DNA from: an uncultured Cytophagales bacterium
Lineage (GTDB): Bacteria > Bacteroidota > Bacteroidia > Cytophagales > Thermonemataceae
Assembly: GCA_938002655.1 (NCBI GenBank)
Contig: CALLAC010000007.1
Location: forward strand, 62,001 to 126,000
Reading direction: 5' to 3'
DNA length: 64,000 bases
A program made the position numbers and the translations under genes. Below are positions 25,123-33,968 of the stretch, piece after piece. Below the pieces are notes generated by a model. That model did no database searches. It had not been told where the DNA came from and saw only the letters and a program-made list of their open reading frames with translations. Position 1 is the first letter of the stretch. Each line of letters begins with the position of its first letter.

Positions 25123-27042
25123 TTAGTTTTGCAAAAGACGAATTTCATTGATATTATCCATAAAGACAATGTATTTATTGATGTTGCCCATACCTGTACC
25201 CAAAGAGCCTGCGGTAATTTTTACAAGTACTTCATCGCCGCTCTTGGCTTTGACAGTAGTAATGCCTGACCAGAACTCGTTTCGAGAAATAGTAATTTTC
25301 ATTTCCTCAAAAACACTCTCTTTACTAAAAATTTCTGCAATATTCATTCCGATAAATTCTTCGGGAGCATAATAAAGTAAATTGGAAGCAAGTTCATTGA
25401 CTTCATTGACGGTAAACTTTCTGCTCAGGCGAAATACCATATGTGTACTTGATAAGATATTTTCTCTTTCCATAGTAAGCAGGTTGTTTCTTTCCATTTC
25501 TTCTTGTGCTTCTTGCAAGGCTTTTACGTTCTGACGAAGCAATTCTTCTTGGTTTTTCATCTGTTCGGCAAAACTTCTAGATTCATTAAGCAGCCTTTCG
25601 GTTTCTTGCCTGTTTTGTACAGTAAAAATAGTAGACGCAATAGATTCGGCGATTTGCTCCACAAACTCGCGTTTGTAAGGTTCAATTTCAGTGATAGAGG
25701 CTATTTCTACTACTCCAAAAACTTGCTCGTTGGCTTTCAGTGGTACAATAAGTATAGAACGAGGATTGGTATGTCCTAATCCCGAAGTAATAGTTATGTA
25801 GTTATTGGGCACTTCTGTCAAGTAGATAGAGGCTTGCTCTTGCCAAGCTTGCCCTGTAAGTCCATCACCTTTGTAAATTTTTTGCTCCAAATATTTTTTC
25901 TTATCCCAAGCGTAGCAAGCGGCAAGGCGAAGGTACTCTTCGTCTCCTTCTTTGGTAACAATAAATAAGCCTCCTTGGTTAGCTCCGAGTTTTTTTACAA
26001 GATTGGAAATAATCTGGTCGGCAAGTTCGTCAAGGTTATCGCTATACTGACGCAATAGGTCGGCAAATTTACTGACTCCTTCTGCTTTCCAGTTTCGAAT
26101 GCTATCTTGCTCGGCAACTTTTTCAAGGTTGTCACGCATTCGTATTAAGGCGTTGCCAAGAACGTCTCTATCAGAAAGAGGTTGAAACTCTTTTCTGAAT
26201 AAACCCTGACCGATAGCATCAGCGAATTCAGAAGTAGAACGCAAACCACGTATTAGGTTGTCCACAGAAGAAGCAATTTCTCCGATTTCATCTCTGCGGA
26301 AGCGGATTCGTTTATCTTCGGGCAGTTCTCCTCTACTGAGCTGAGAGATAACCTTATTGATATAAGTAATTGGCTGAACGATATTTGCCGTAAGAGTAAA
26401 GGCTACTGCAATACCAATTACAATCACAACCACAATCAGTACAATAATTTGTATCGTGAGGTTTCGCGAAGAAATGAGCAGATTGTTTTGGGCTTTCTCT
26501 TTTTCTTTTCTTTTGTATTGTTCAATTTCATCTAATTTTCCTATAATGTTTTTTGCCTGCGGGTTAATTTTATCTTCTACCAAAATAGTCATATTCAAAA
26601 TCATTTCTCCTTCTTGGTCTTGTACGGAAAGAATTTTTTCCATTACTTCTTTCTTTTGCAGTTGGATAAATCCCTCAAAATCTTTGAAAACACTATCAAT
26701 CTTGGCTACTTGCGAGGTATCAGACCAGTTTTTCATCAGGGTTTGCAGATTTTCTTTGAGTTTGGGGTACTCAATATCCTGAATGGCTTTAAGTTGGTCT
26801 TTTTCCTCTTTGGTTTGGGGCGTATAAATCCAGCCAATCGTTAACCTTTGAGAGCGTTCTACCAAGAGTTTGAAATCTTTGATAGCATCGAAGGAGGGAT
26901 CAACGACCTTTTGAATATTTTGAATAATTGCACTGTTTTGGTTCAAGATGAAAATATTATACAAACCATAACCTCCATATACAGCAATCAGAACAAAAAA
27001 GCTCAGCAGAATTTTCTGACGAATAGTAAAACCGCGTTTCAT
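25123..27042 (-). CDS. Membrane sensor with HAMP, GAF and PAS domains, no kinase
   Basis: The 639-residue protein has two membrane helices (about residues 12-32 and 190-215) around an extracytoplasmic helical sensor region of about 155 residues. A HAMP-like segment (NIVQPITYINKVISQLSRGELP), a GAF domain (VKKLGANQGGLFIV to about residue 475), a coiled coil (LLNESRSFAEQM, QEAQEEMERNN) and a C-terminal PAS domain follow. No histidine kinase, cyclase or methyl-accepting motif is seen, so the signal must pass to a partner. Such architectures are common in Cytophagales. Confidence 0.85.
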   Translation of the reverse strand: MKRGFTIRQKILLSFFVLIAVYGGYGLYNIFILNQNSAIIQNIQKVVDPSFDAIKDFKLLVERSQRLTIGWIYTPQTKEEKDQLKAIQDIEYPKLKENLQTLMKNWSDTSQVAKIDSVFKDFEGFIQLQKKEVMEKILSVQDQEGEMILNMTILVEDKINPQAKNIIGKLDEIEQYKRKEKEKAQNNLLISSRNLTIQIIVLIVVVIVIGIAVAFTLTANIVQPITYINKVISQLSRGELPEDKRIRFRRDEIGEIASSVDNLIRGLRSTSEFADAIGQGLFRKEFQPLSDRDVLGNALIRMRDNLEKVAEQDSIRNWKAEGVSKFADLLRQYSDNLDELADQIISNLVKKLGANQGGLFIVTKEGDEEYLRLAACYAWDKKKYLEQKIYKGDGLTGQAWQEQASIYLTEVPNNYITITSGLGHTNPRSILIVPLKANEQVFGVVEIASITEIEPYKREFVEQIAESIASTIFTVQNRQETERLLNESRSFAEQMKNQEELLRQNVKALQEAQEEMERNNLLTMERENILSSTHMVFRLSRKFTVNEVNELASNLLYYAPEEFIGMNIAEIFSKESVFEEMKITISRNEFWSGITTVKAKSGDEVLVKITAGSLGTGMGNINKYIVFMDNINEIRLLQN

Positions 27043-27099
27043 AAGCGTTTGGGTTTAGCGTGCCTTAAAAATACATAAAAAGCGGTGAGTTTTTCAAAT

Positions 27100-27456
27100 T
27101 TATGTAAAAATTTTTTCTTCTTCAAAATATTCCAGTACCTGCATTTTCAGGAGTTTTTCTTGCTCTATCAAGTCAAATTGTGGTAGCGGCTCAAGCAATT
27201 TCCAGTGCGGCCAGCCTTGGGCATCAATCCCTTCTAATTCATAAAATCCTAATTTAGCAAGCAATCGGCAGGTAGCTATGTGCATCAGCTCTTGTTTTTC
27301 TTCTTTGGTAAAATTCTGAAAACCCTTGCCAAGTTCTTGCACACCAATCAGAAAAAGTACACCGCTGAGATCTTTGGGGCGTTTGCCTAAACATTTTTCA
27401 ATCTTGTTGAGCAATTGCCCCCAACGAAATTCTAACTGTAAATCCTCGCTATTCAT
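27100..27456 (-). CDS. Conserved hypothetical protein
   Basis: The 118-residue soluble protein has an N-terminal helix with FRWGQLLNKIEKCLGKRPKDLSG, then LMHIATCRLLAKLGFYEL and a short C-terminal strand part GWPHWKLLEPLP. The regular helix pattern and absence of signal suggest a cytoplasmic, possibly nucleic-acid- or protein-binding role. It resembles small conserved proteins of Bacteroidota, but I assign no family. It lies 58 nt upstream of the GAF sensor on the same strand. Confidence 0.6.
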   Translation of the reverse strand: MNSEDLQLEFRWGQLLNKIEKCLGKRPKDLSGVLFLIGVQELGKGFQNFTKEEKQELMHIATCRLLAKLGFYELEGIDAQGWPHWKLLEPLPQFDLIEQEKLLKMQVLEYFEEEKIFT

Positions 27457-27489
27457 CAGAGCAGTTTTTAAGCAAAATTATGAATTTTC

Positions 27490-27520
27490 TTTGGCAAACA
27501 ACAAAAATTCTGTATTTTTG
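27490..27520 (+). promoter_or_regulatory. Intact promoter of the broken Uma2 gene
   Basis: TTTG (27490-27493), 19 nt, TATTTTTG (27513-27520) is a perfect consensus match. Only 5 nt separate it from the ATG at 27526. Confidence 0.7.
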
Positions 27521-27525
27521 CTAAA

Positions 27526-28081
27526 ATGTCCTCAAAGTAATAGTAGTTTTAGAGAAATATCAAGTAGCTGATTTCCTTCAAAAAGAGAATTTTGAAGAAG
27601 GTTCTATCTATGAACTTTTGAAGGGTAGGGTTGTGAAACGCTTTGCACACAATCCTTTTCATCAGATTATTTTGCTTAATCTGGTTTGTACATTATTCAA
27701 GAAAGTAAACAGGGCATTTTATCTATCTCTCGGATTGACGTAATTTTAGACAAAGAAAATCTGGCAGTATCTGATTGGGTTTTTATGCAAGAAAGCCGAA
27801 AAACATCATTATTAAAAAAGCATTGAGGGAAAACCTGATTGGTTGAAATTTTATCACCTTCTACGGCTCGTTGTGATAGAGGCAAAAAAATAAAATTTTA
27901 CAAAAAACACCCAATCCCTGAATATATTTGGAGTATTGAATCCGAAACACAAGGCATAAAAATCTATGGCTTCCAAAGCGGCGATTACGACTTGATTGAA
28001 TATGTAATGGAAAAAGGTTTGGTAAAATCAAAAATTTTGCAAAATTTGCAGAGTGAAGTAGAAAATATTTTCAAAACTTAA
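27526..28081 (+). pseudogene. Frameshifted Uma2 (DUF820, restriction-endonuclease-fold) gene
   Basis: Uma2 proteins share a PD-(D/E)XK-like fold and spread widely in Cyanobacteria and Bacteroidota. Pieces read in different frames: MSSK at 27526, then VLEKYQVADFLQKENFEEG and YELLKGRVVKRFAHNPFHQ; ISRIDVILDKENLAVSDWVFM; and LVEILSPSTARCDRGKK to the stop at 28081. At least three frame changes are needed, so no full protein can be made. The last frame keeps an 80-codon open stretch. The region of about 560 bases has no other gene. Confidence 0.8.
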
Positions 28082-28086
28082 AAACT

Positions 28087-28650
28087 ATGGGATACGTTCT
28101 TTGTGCAAACGGACATTATTACGAAGACACCCATCAGGTTTGTCCGTATTGCCCCACACCACAAGCTACCGATTTTAACAAAACCCAAATTATGAATAAC
28201 GACAAGACCAAAGTAATGCAGGGCAACGAAGATAAAACCTTTGTGCAGAATGAAAAAATTGCTAATTTCAATAAAACTGCAATTTTTACAGGTACGCCTT
28301 CGCAAGAAGTAACTCCGCAACCTCAAACCGTTCAGCCCCAACATACAGGTAGAAAACTCGTCGGATGGCTTGTTTCTTATACTTTAGACCCACTCGGGCA
28401 AGATTTCAAACTCCGTGAAGGGCGAAACATCATAGGCTCCGACAGTGCTTGCGATATTGTAATCCCTGATAGCCAAGTTTCGGGCAAGCATCTGACTATC
28501 TTGTACCGAATGGGCGATTTCAAGTTCAAAGATGAACTTTCTACTAATGGAACTTTTATCAATGAGGAATTTGTGGAAGAAGGAAATTTGAAAGATGGCG
28601 ATACCATTCGCATAGGACAAACCGTGCTGAAATTTAGAACAGCTCTCTAA
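28087..28650 (+). CDS. FHA-domain protein with N-terminal zinc-ribbon-like segment
   Basis: The 187-residue protein begins with CANGHYYEDTHQVCPYC (residues 6-22), a CxxxH...CxxC ribbon, followed by a threonine/lysine-rich linker of DKT/NKT repeats. A C-terminal FHA domain (about residues 115-182) carries GSDSACDIVIPDSQVSGKH, the phosphothreonine-binding core, and STNGTFIN. The linker threonines, each after a similar NKT or DKT, look like possible phosphorylation sites. It likely reads Ser/Thr kinase signals, but no kinase gene is adjacent. Confidence 0.8.
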   Translation: MGYVLCANGHYYEDTHQVCPYCPTPQATDFNKTQIMNNDKTKVMQGNEDKTFVQNEKIANFNKTAIFTGTPSQEVTPQPQTVQPQHTGRKLVGWLVSYTLDPLGQDFKLREGRNIIGSDSACDIVIPDSQVSGKHLTILYRMGDFKFKDELSTNGTFINEEFVEEGNLKDGDTIRIGQTVLKFRTAL

Positions 28651-28680
28651 AAACTTATTGAACCTTAAAATTTTCTCAAT

Positions 28681-29340
28681 ATGCCCTTAGATAGAAACGG
28701 AATCGCTAAACGTATTGCCCAAGAACTCAAAGACGGCTACTATGTAAATTTGGGTATCGGAATACCTACCTTGGTGGCAAATTACATTCCCAAAGGAATG
28801 AACGTAGTTTTGCAGTCGGAAAATGGTTTGTTGGGTATAGGTCCTTTTCCCACAGAAGCCGAAGTAGACCCTGACCTTATCAATGCAGGTAAGCAAACTA
28901 TCACAATGATACCTGGAGCGTCTCTATTCAGTTCTGCTGATAGCTTTGCTATGATACGTGGCGAACACATTGATCTGACTATTTTGGGAGCTATGGAAGT
29001 AAGCGAAAATGGCGATATTGCTAACTGGAAAATACCTGGTAAAATGGTCAAAGGTATGGGCGGAGCTATGGACCTGGTAGCGGCGGCAAAAAATATCATT
29101 GTTGCAATGCAACAAGTCAATAAAGCAGGCGAATCCAAACTTTTACCCAAATGTACACTTCCGCTTACAGGAGTGCGTTGCGTGAAAAAAGTGGTTACAG
29201 AGCTTGGAGTGTATGAAATTTTACCCGAAGGAGGTTTCAAACTCGTTGAAAAAGCCGCAGATGTAAGCATAGAAGATATCAAAAAAGCTACCGCAGGCAA
29301 ACTCGTAATTGCTGACGAAGTAAAAGATATTGTACTTTGA
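28681..29340 (+). CDS. scoB: 3-oxoacid CoA-transferase subunit B
   Basis: The beta subunit carries the catalytic glutamate that forms the CoA thioester; it is in QSENGLLGIGPFP near residue 46. Further family blocks are GIGIPTLVANYIP and GAMDLVAAAKNI. The 219-residue length is normal. Subunit A, usually directly upstream, is absent; the upstream gene encodes the FHA protein. The stop overlaps the next ATG by one base. Confidence 0.9.
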   Translation: MPLDRNGIAKRIAQELKDGYYVNLGIGIPTLVANYIPKGMNVVLQSENGLLGIGPFPTEAEVDPDLINAGKQTITMIPGASLFSSADSFAMIRGEHIDLTILGAMEVSENGDIANWKIPGKMVKGMGGAMDLVAAAKNIIVAMQQVNKAGESKLLPKCTLPLTGVRCVKKVVTELGVYEILPEGGFKLVEKAADVSIEDIKKATAGKLVIADEVKDIVL

Positions 29341-30365
29341 TGAATGGCTTGCCTCAAACCGCTGTCGTAATACTCAATTACAACGGCAAACATTGGCTCG
29401 AAAAGTTTTTACCTTCGGTGATTGCTCATTCTGCCAATGCTCAACTCATTGTTGCCGATAATGCTTCCACTGACAATTCAGTGGATTTTTTACGTATACA
29501 CTACCCACAAATTCAATTGATTTGCTTTGAACAAAATTTAGGCTTTTGCAAAGGCTATAACAAGGCTTTGAAACATCTTGAAGCAAAATATTTTGTTTTG
29601 CTCAACTCCGATATTGAAGTGAGTTCGAATTGGCTTTTGCCTATGATTGATTTCTTGGAAAAAAATAAGGAAGTTGTTGCTGTTCAACCTAAAATCAAAT
29701 CTTTTCATCAAAAAACACATTTTGAGTACGCAGGTGCCGCAGGAGGATTTTTGGACAAGTGGGGATATGCCTTTTGTCGTGGCAGAATTTTTGATACTTG
29801 CGAAAAAGATGAAGGTCAGTATGATGAAAATTGCGAAATTTTTTGGGCAACGGGGGCTTGTATGGTAGTTCGTGCTGAATGGTGGCACAAATTGGGCGGT
29901 TTTGATGAAGCCTTGTTTGCTCATTTTGAAGAAATTGATTTCTGTTGGCGAGTGCAACGAGCAGGTGGTAAAATATTCTGTATTACAGAAAGTGAAGTTT
30001 TTCACGTGGGCGGTGGTACGCTCAATGCGAGCAGTCCTTGTAAAACTTTTCTGAATTACCGCAACAACCTTATTGTTTTAGCTAAAAATTTACCTTTTCC
30101 ACAAAGTTTTTACAAAGTATTTATACGGCTTTTTTTAGACGGATTTTCTGCCTTACTTTTCCTCAAAAGAGGCGAATGGAAACATATTTGGGCAATTATC
30201 AAGGCTCATTGGGCTTTTTATGCCTATTTGCTTTTTGCTAAAAAACAAGTGCAAAATCTGCCTAAAAAAGCAAATTTATCCAAGTTTTCAGTGGTTTGGG
30301 CTTATTTTGTGAAAGGGCAAAAGACTTTTCAAAATATTTTATCGGCTACCTCTTTGGCAAAGTAA
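29340..30365 (+). CDS. Glycosyltransferase family 2
   Basis: The 341-residue GT-A enzyme starts with VVILNYNGKHWLEKF and has IVADNASTDNS, QNLGFCKGYN and LLNSDIEV. A C-terminal hydrophobic hairpin (about residues 255-300) probably associates with the membrane. ATG 29340 overlaps the scoB stop (TGATG), so translation is coupled to an unrelated metabolic gene. Its 3' end overlaps hemB by 37 nt on the opposite strand. Confidence 0.88.
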   Translation: MNGLPQTAVVILNYNGKHWLEKFLPSVIAHSANAQLIVADNASTDNSVDFLRIHYPQIQLICFEQNLGFCKGYNKALKHLEAKYFVLLNSDIEVSSNWLLPMIDFLEKNKEVVAVQPKIKSFHQKTHFEYAGAAGGFLDKWGYAFCRGRIFDTCEKDEGQYDENCEIFWATGACMVVRAEWWHKLGGFDEALFAHFEEIDFCWRVQRAGGKIFCITESEVFHVGGGTLNASSPCKTFLNYRNNLIVLAKNLPFPQSFYKVFIRLFLDGFSALLFLKRGEWKHIWAIIKAHWAFYAYLLFAKKQVQNLPKKANLSKFSVVWAYFVKGQKTFQNILSATSLAK

Positions 30366-31306
30366 GTCAGAATAATATCTGCCCCTGCTCTTTTGATACT
30401 CAAAAGGCTTTCTAAAATTACTTTTTCGCTGAGCCAACCTTTTTCTATGGCGGCTTTGAGCATAGCATACTCACCGCTCACGTTGTAAGCGGCAATCGGA
30501 ACTGCATAGTTGTCTTTTAGCAAACGTATTACATCTAAATAAGGTAAAGCGGGTTTTACCATAATCATATCTGCCCCTTCGGTAATATCTAACTCTGCTT
30601 CTAATAAGGCTTCGCGAGCATTGGCAGGGTTCATTTGGTAGGTTTTTTTGTCTCCAAATTTAGGAGCAGATTCCAAAGCATCACGAAAAGGTCCGTAAAA
30701 AGCACTTGCATATTTAGCCGTATACGCAAGAATAGATACATTTGTAAAACCATTCTGGTCTAAAATGTTTCGCAAATAGCCCACTCTGCCGTCCATCATA
30801 TCCGAAGGAGCAATGCAGTCTGTTCCTGCTTGGGCTTGTACCAGAGCCATTTTACCCAAAATTTCCAAAGTTTCATCATTTAAAATTTCGCCATTCTTTA
30901 CGATGCCATCGTGTCCGTCAGAGCTGTAAGGGTCTAGGGCAACATCCGTAAAAAGCATTACTTCGGGGAAGTTTTGTTTAATAGTACGAATTACGTTGGG
31001 GTATAATCCTTCGGGATTGTAGCTTTCCGAGCCGATTTTATCTTTTTTATCTTCGGGAATTTGTGGAAAAGGAGCAAAAGCCTTGATACCCAATTTTACA
31101 CAAGCTTCAATTTCTGCTAAAAGCAAATCTGAGGAGTAGCGAAAAATACCTGGCATTGAAGGTATCGAAATTTTTTGATTTTTACCTTCACATACAAAAA
31201 GTGGGAAAATCAAATCATTTTTAGAAAGCCAAGTTTCTTGCGTCAGATTTCGAACAACTTCATTTTTACGATTACGTCGAGGACGACGCCAGAGCAATTC
31301 ATTCAT
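30329..31306 (-). CDS. hemB: Porphobilinogen synthase (delta-aminolevulinate dehydratase)
   Basis: HemB joins two aminolevulinate molecules in heme synthesis. The Schiff-base lysines lie in YTAKYASAFYGPF and MVKPALPYLD. The metal-site region reads DVALDPYSSDGHDG, lacking the three zinc cysteines, so the enzyme is of the magnesium-dependent type. ATG 31306 (MNELLWRRPRR) is chosen over a TTG 12 nt upstream. The 3' end overlaps the GT2 gene. Confidence 0.94.
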   Translation of the reverse strand: MNELLWRRPRRNRKNEVVRNLTQETWLSKNDLIFPLFVCEGKNQKISIPSMPGIFRYSSDLLLAEIEACVKLGIKAFAPFPQIPEDKKDKIGSESYNPEGLYPNVIRTIKQNFPEVMLFTDVALDPYSSDGHDGIVKNGEILNDETLEILGKMALVQAQAGTDCIAPSDMMDGRVGYLRNILDQNGFTNVSILAYTAKYASAFYGPFRDALESAPKFGDKKTYQMNPANAREALLEAELDITEGADMIMVKPALPYLDVIRLLKDNYAVPIAAYNVSGEYAMLKAAIEKGWLSEKVILESLLSIKRAGADIILTYFAKEVADKIF

Positions 31307-31310
31307 AGCT

Positions 31311-33152
31311 TTAATCAAAGTTTTTTTTCAAAAATTGATGCAAAACAATCAGCACCCATAAGCGATTGTAGAAAAAATCATTGTTTTTCAGGAATTTTTC
31401 CTTCAATTCTTTTACCTTTTCGTATTTCACAAGGTCGTAATGGGTAACTATTTTATGGTTCAAAAATTCATCAATCAGATAACGCAAATCCGTTCTAAGC
31501 CATTGCATCAGAGGAATGGCAAAACCCCATTTAGGCCGCTTGAATAGCTCGCTGGGCAAGTAGCGAAACAATATTTTTTTAAGCAAATACTTAGTTGTTT
31601 TGTTTTGATATTTGAGCGAAGTATCTAAGTTGAGTGCTAATTCTACAATTCTGTAATCTAAAAGTGGCGAACGAACTTCCAAAGCATAACGCATAGAGGC
31701 TCTATCTACTTTTACAAGCAAATCATCTTGCAAATAGTATTGTAAATCGAAAAGAGCTTGTTGTTCACGAGGTGGGCATTTCATCGAGCTAAACTGTGTA
31801 CAAAGTAAAGGTTCGGTACTTGTAACGGGAAAAGTGATTAGTTCTTCTACTTCTTGCTGTGAGAAAAAGAATTGCTCTTGCGAAAAAATATGACTAGCCA
31901 AATGTTTCTCTTTGGGATAGCGAAACATTTGAGCTCCTTTTTGGAAAGAAACATCTTTTTTCAGGCTCAAAATTTGAGCAATTAGCAAACGCCAAGGCTT
32001 GAAAAAGGGATTTTTGAGACGTTCTGCCCAATTATACATTCCATAGCCTTGGAAAAGTTCATCGCCGCCGTCACCTGCGAGTGCAACACTTACAGATTTT
32101 TTCGTAAATGCCGAAATAAGCATCGTGGGTATGGCAGAGCTATCAGCAAAGGGCTCGTCATACACATGAATAATTTCAGGGACCAGTTTTTTGGCTTCTT
32201 GGGCAGAAAGTATAAGTTCGTAGTGTTCGGTTTGGAGATGCTCGGCAACTTTGCGAGAAAAAGGAGTTTCGTTGTATTTTTCATTGTCAAAACCGATAGA
32301 AAAGGTTTTGATTTTTTCATTGCTTACATTTTGGGCAAGTGCGGCTACAAGGCTAGAATCAATTCCACCGCTCAAAAAAACGCCCAAGGGAACATCGCTT
32401 ATCAAGCGATATCGAATGGAACTTTTTAGTAAATTTTCTAATTTAGCTTCGGCTTCGGCTTCATTGCTTATTTTTTGTTTTTTCAGGCAAGCCTGAATAT
32501 CCCAGTACATATTTTCCTCAATGCCCTTACGAGAAACTTTCAGCCAGTAGCCCGAGAACATCTTGAACACATCTTCATAAATACTATGTGGGCGAGGGAT
32601 ATAGCCTAAATGTAAAAAATCTTCAATGGCAGTGTAGTTTAGATCTTTTTTGATAAAAGGCAAAACCATCAAGGATTTCAGTTCGGAGGCAAAAGCAAAA
32701 TAATGCCCATTCCAGAAATAATAAAGTGGTTTTTTGCCGATTCTATCTCGGCACAAGTATAGTTCTTTTTTGTGGATATCGTAAATAGCGAAAGCAAACA
32801 TTCCATTGAACAATTGCACGCAAGCTGTGCCTTTTAGGGCAAAGGCTTCTACCAAGATTTCGGTATCGGAAGTAGTACGAGGCTTGATTTGCAGTTTTTC
32901 GGCAACTTCTCGGTAGTTGTAAATTTCACCATTGAATACTACCACATATCTGCCGTCTTTTGAAAAAAAAGGCTGATTTGCTTGCTCCGAAAGGTCAAGT
33001 ATACTCAAACGTCGGTGTCCTAATCCACAAAATTCATCTTGGAAAAAACCTTCGGCATCAGGACCGCGATGAGCGAGCTGAATAGTCATTGCTTGCAGAA
33101 GGCTTTGGTCTAATGTTTTCTCAAAACAGAGAAAACCAGCAATACCACACAT
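31311..33152 (-). CDS. asnB: Glutamine-hydrolysing asparagine synthetase
   Basis: The 613-residue enzyme starts MCGIAGF, with Cys2 as the glutaminase nucleophile. The synthetase half has the ATP-binding SGGIDSSLVAALA (about residue 260). The sequence LAGDGGDELFQGYGMYNWAE is typical. It lies 4 nt before the hemB start, so they are probably co-transcribed. In Cytophagales similar AsnB enzymes can also serve polysaccharide or peptide amidation; here plain asparagine synthesis is the simplest reading. Confidence 0.92.
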   Translation of the reverse strand: MCGIAGFLCFEKTLDQSLLQAMTIQLAHRGPDAEGFFQDEFCGLGHRRLSILDLSEQANQPFFSKDGRYVVVFNGEIYNYREVAEKLQIKPRTTSDTEILVEAFALKGTACVQLFNGMFAFAIYDIHKKELYLCRDRIGKKPLYYFWNGHYFAFASELKSLMVLPFIKKDLNYTAIEDFLHLGYIPRPHSIYEDVFKMFSGYWLKVSRKGIEENMYWDIQACLKKQKISNEAEAEAKLENLLKSSIRYRLISDVPLGVFLSGGIDSSLVAALAQNVSNEKIKTFSIGFDNEKYNETPFSRKVAEHLQTEHYELILSAQEAKKLVPEIIHVYDEPFADSSAIPTMLISAFTKKSVSVALAGDGGDELFQGYGMYNWAERLKNPFFKPWRLLIAQILSLKKDVSFQKGAQMFRYPKEKHLASHIFSQEQFFFSQQEVEELITFPVTSTEPLLCTQFSSMKCPPREQQALFDLQYYLQDDLLVKVDRASMRYALEVRSPLLDYRIVELALNLDTSLKYQNKTTKYLLKKILFRYLPSELFKRPKWGFAIPLMQWLRTDLRYLIDEFLNHKIVTHYDLVKYEKVKELKEKFLKNNDFFYNRLWVLIVLHQFLKKNFD

Positions 33153-33190
33153 AGCTAACTAATCGGCTGATTGATGAATTTTGAAACAAT

Positions 33191-33964
33191 TTAGTCCCAT
33201 CTTAAATGTTTTACCGATTCTCCTGAATGAGCCAGTTCTAAAAGAGCATCGATACCAATTTGAAGATGTTTTTCTACGTATTGAGCAGTAACTTTTTTAT
33301 CACTTTCGCTGGTTTTTACACCTTCGGGAGTCATCGGATTATCAGAAACAAGTAGTAAAGCCCCTCTTGGAATTTCATTGATAAAGCCTACGGTAAAAAT
33401 AGTAGCTGTTTCCATATCAATAGCGGCAACACGTATTTTACGCAGATATTCTTTGAAGGCTTCATCGTGTTCCCAAACTCTGCGGTTAGTTGTATAAACG
33501 GTGCCTGTCCAATAATCTAACTCGTGTTTTTTTATCATTGATGATACCGAACGAAGTAAACGGAATGAGGGCAAAGATGGTACTTCGGGAGGCATATATT
33601 CGGCACTTGTACCTTCGCCACGGATAGCGGCAATAGGCAAAATCATATCGCCAACTTGGGTTTTACGCTTCAATCCACCGCATTTGCCCAAAAATAGAAC
33701 AGCTTTGGGAGCAACTGCTGAAAGTAAATCCATCACGGTTGCCGCCATTGCACTACCCATGCCAAAATTGATTAGTGTTAGTTCATCACTGCTAACGGCC
33801 TGCATAGGTTTATCTTCGCCATAGATAGGTGCATTAAATTTTTCTGCAAACATATCTACATAATTGCGAAAGTTAGTAAGCAAAATATAAGAGCGAAACA
33901 TTTCCAAAGGCATTCCTGTATAACGAGGTAGCCAGTCGCGTACAATTTCTTCTTTGGTTTTCAT
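33191..33964 (-). CDS. amn: AMP nucleosidase (short Bacteroidota form)
   Basis: The enzyme splits AMP into adenine and ribose 5-phosphate. The 257-residue protein has the nucleoside phosphorylase-like fold with LINFGMGSAMAATVMDLL, VLFLGKCGGL, and AAIDMETATIFTVGF, whose Glu contacts the ribose. It lacks the N-terminal domain of E. coli Amn. It is 4 nt from lgt upstream in transcription, forming an operon lgt-amn, perhaps with asnB-hemB. Confidence 0.88.
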   Translation of the reverse strand: MKTKEEIVRDWLPRYTGMPLEMFRSYILLTNFRNYVDMFAEKFNAPIYGEDKPMQAVSSDELTLINFGMGSAMAATVMDLLSAVAPKAVLFLGKCGGLKRKTQVGDMILPIAAIRGEGTSAEYMPPEVPSLPSFRLLRSVSSMIKKHELDYWTGTVYTTNRRVWEHDEAFKEYLRKIRVAAIDMETATIFTVGFINEIPRGALLLVSDNPMTPEGVKTSESDKKVTAQYVEKHLQIGIDALLELAHSGESVKHLRWD

Positions 33965-33968
33965 AAAT

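Noticed and set aside
27839-28081. A short intact Uma2-like gene starting at TTG 27839
   Set aside because: It begins inside the conserved EILSPST motif, and the rest of the family domain is readable upstream in other frames, so it is a fragment.
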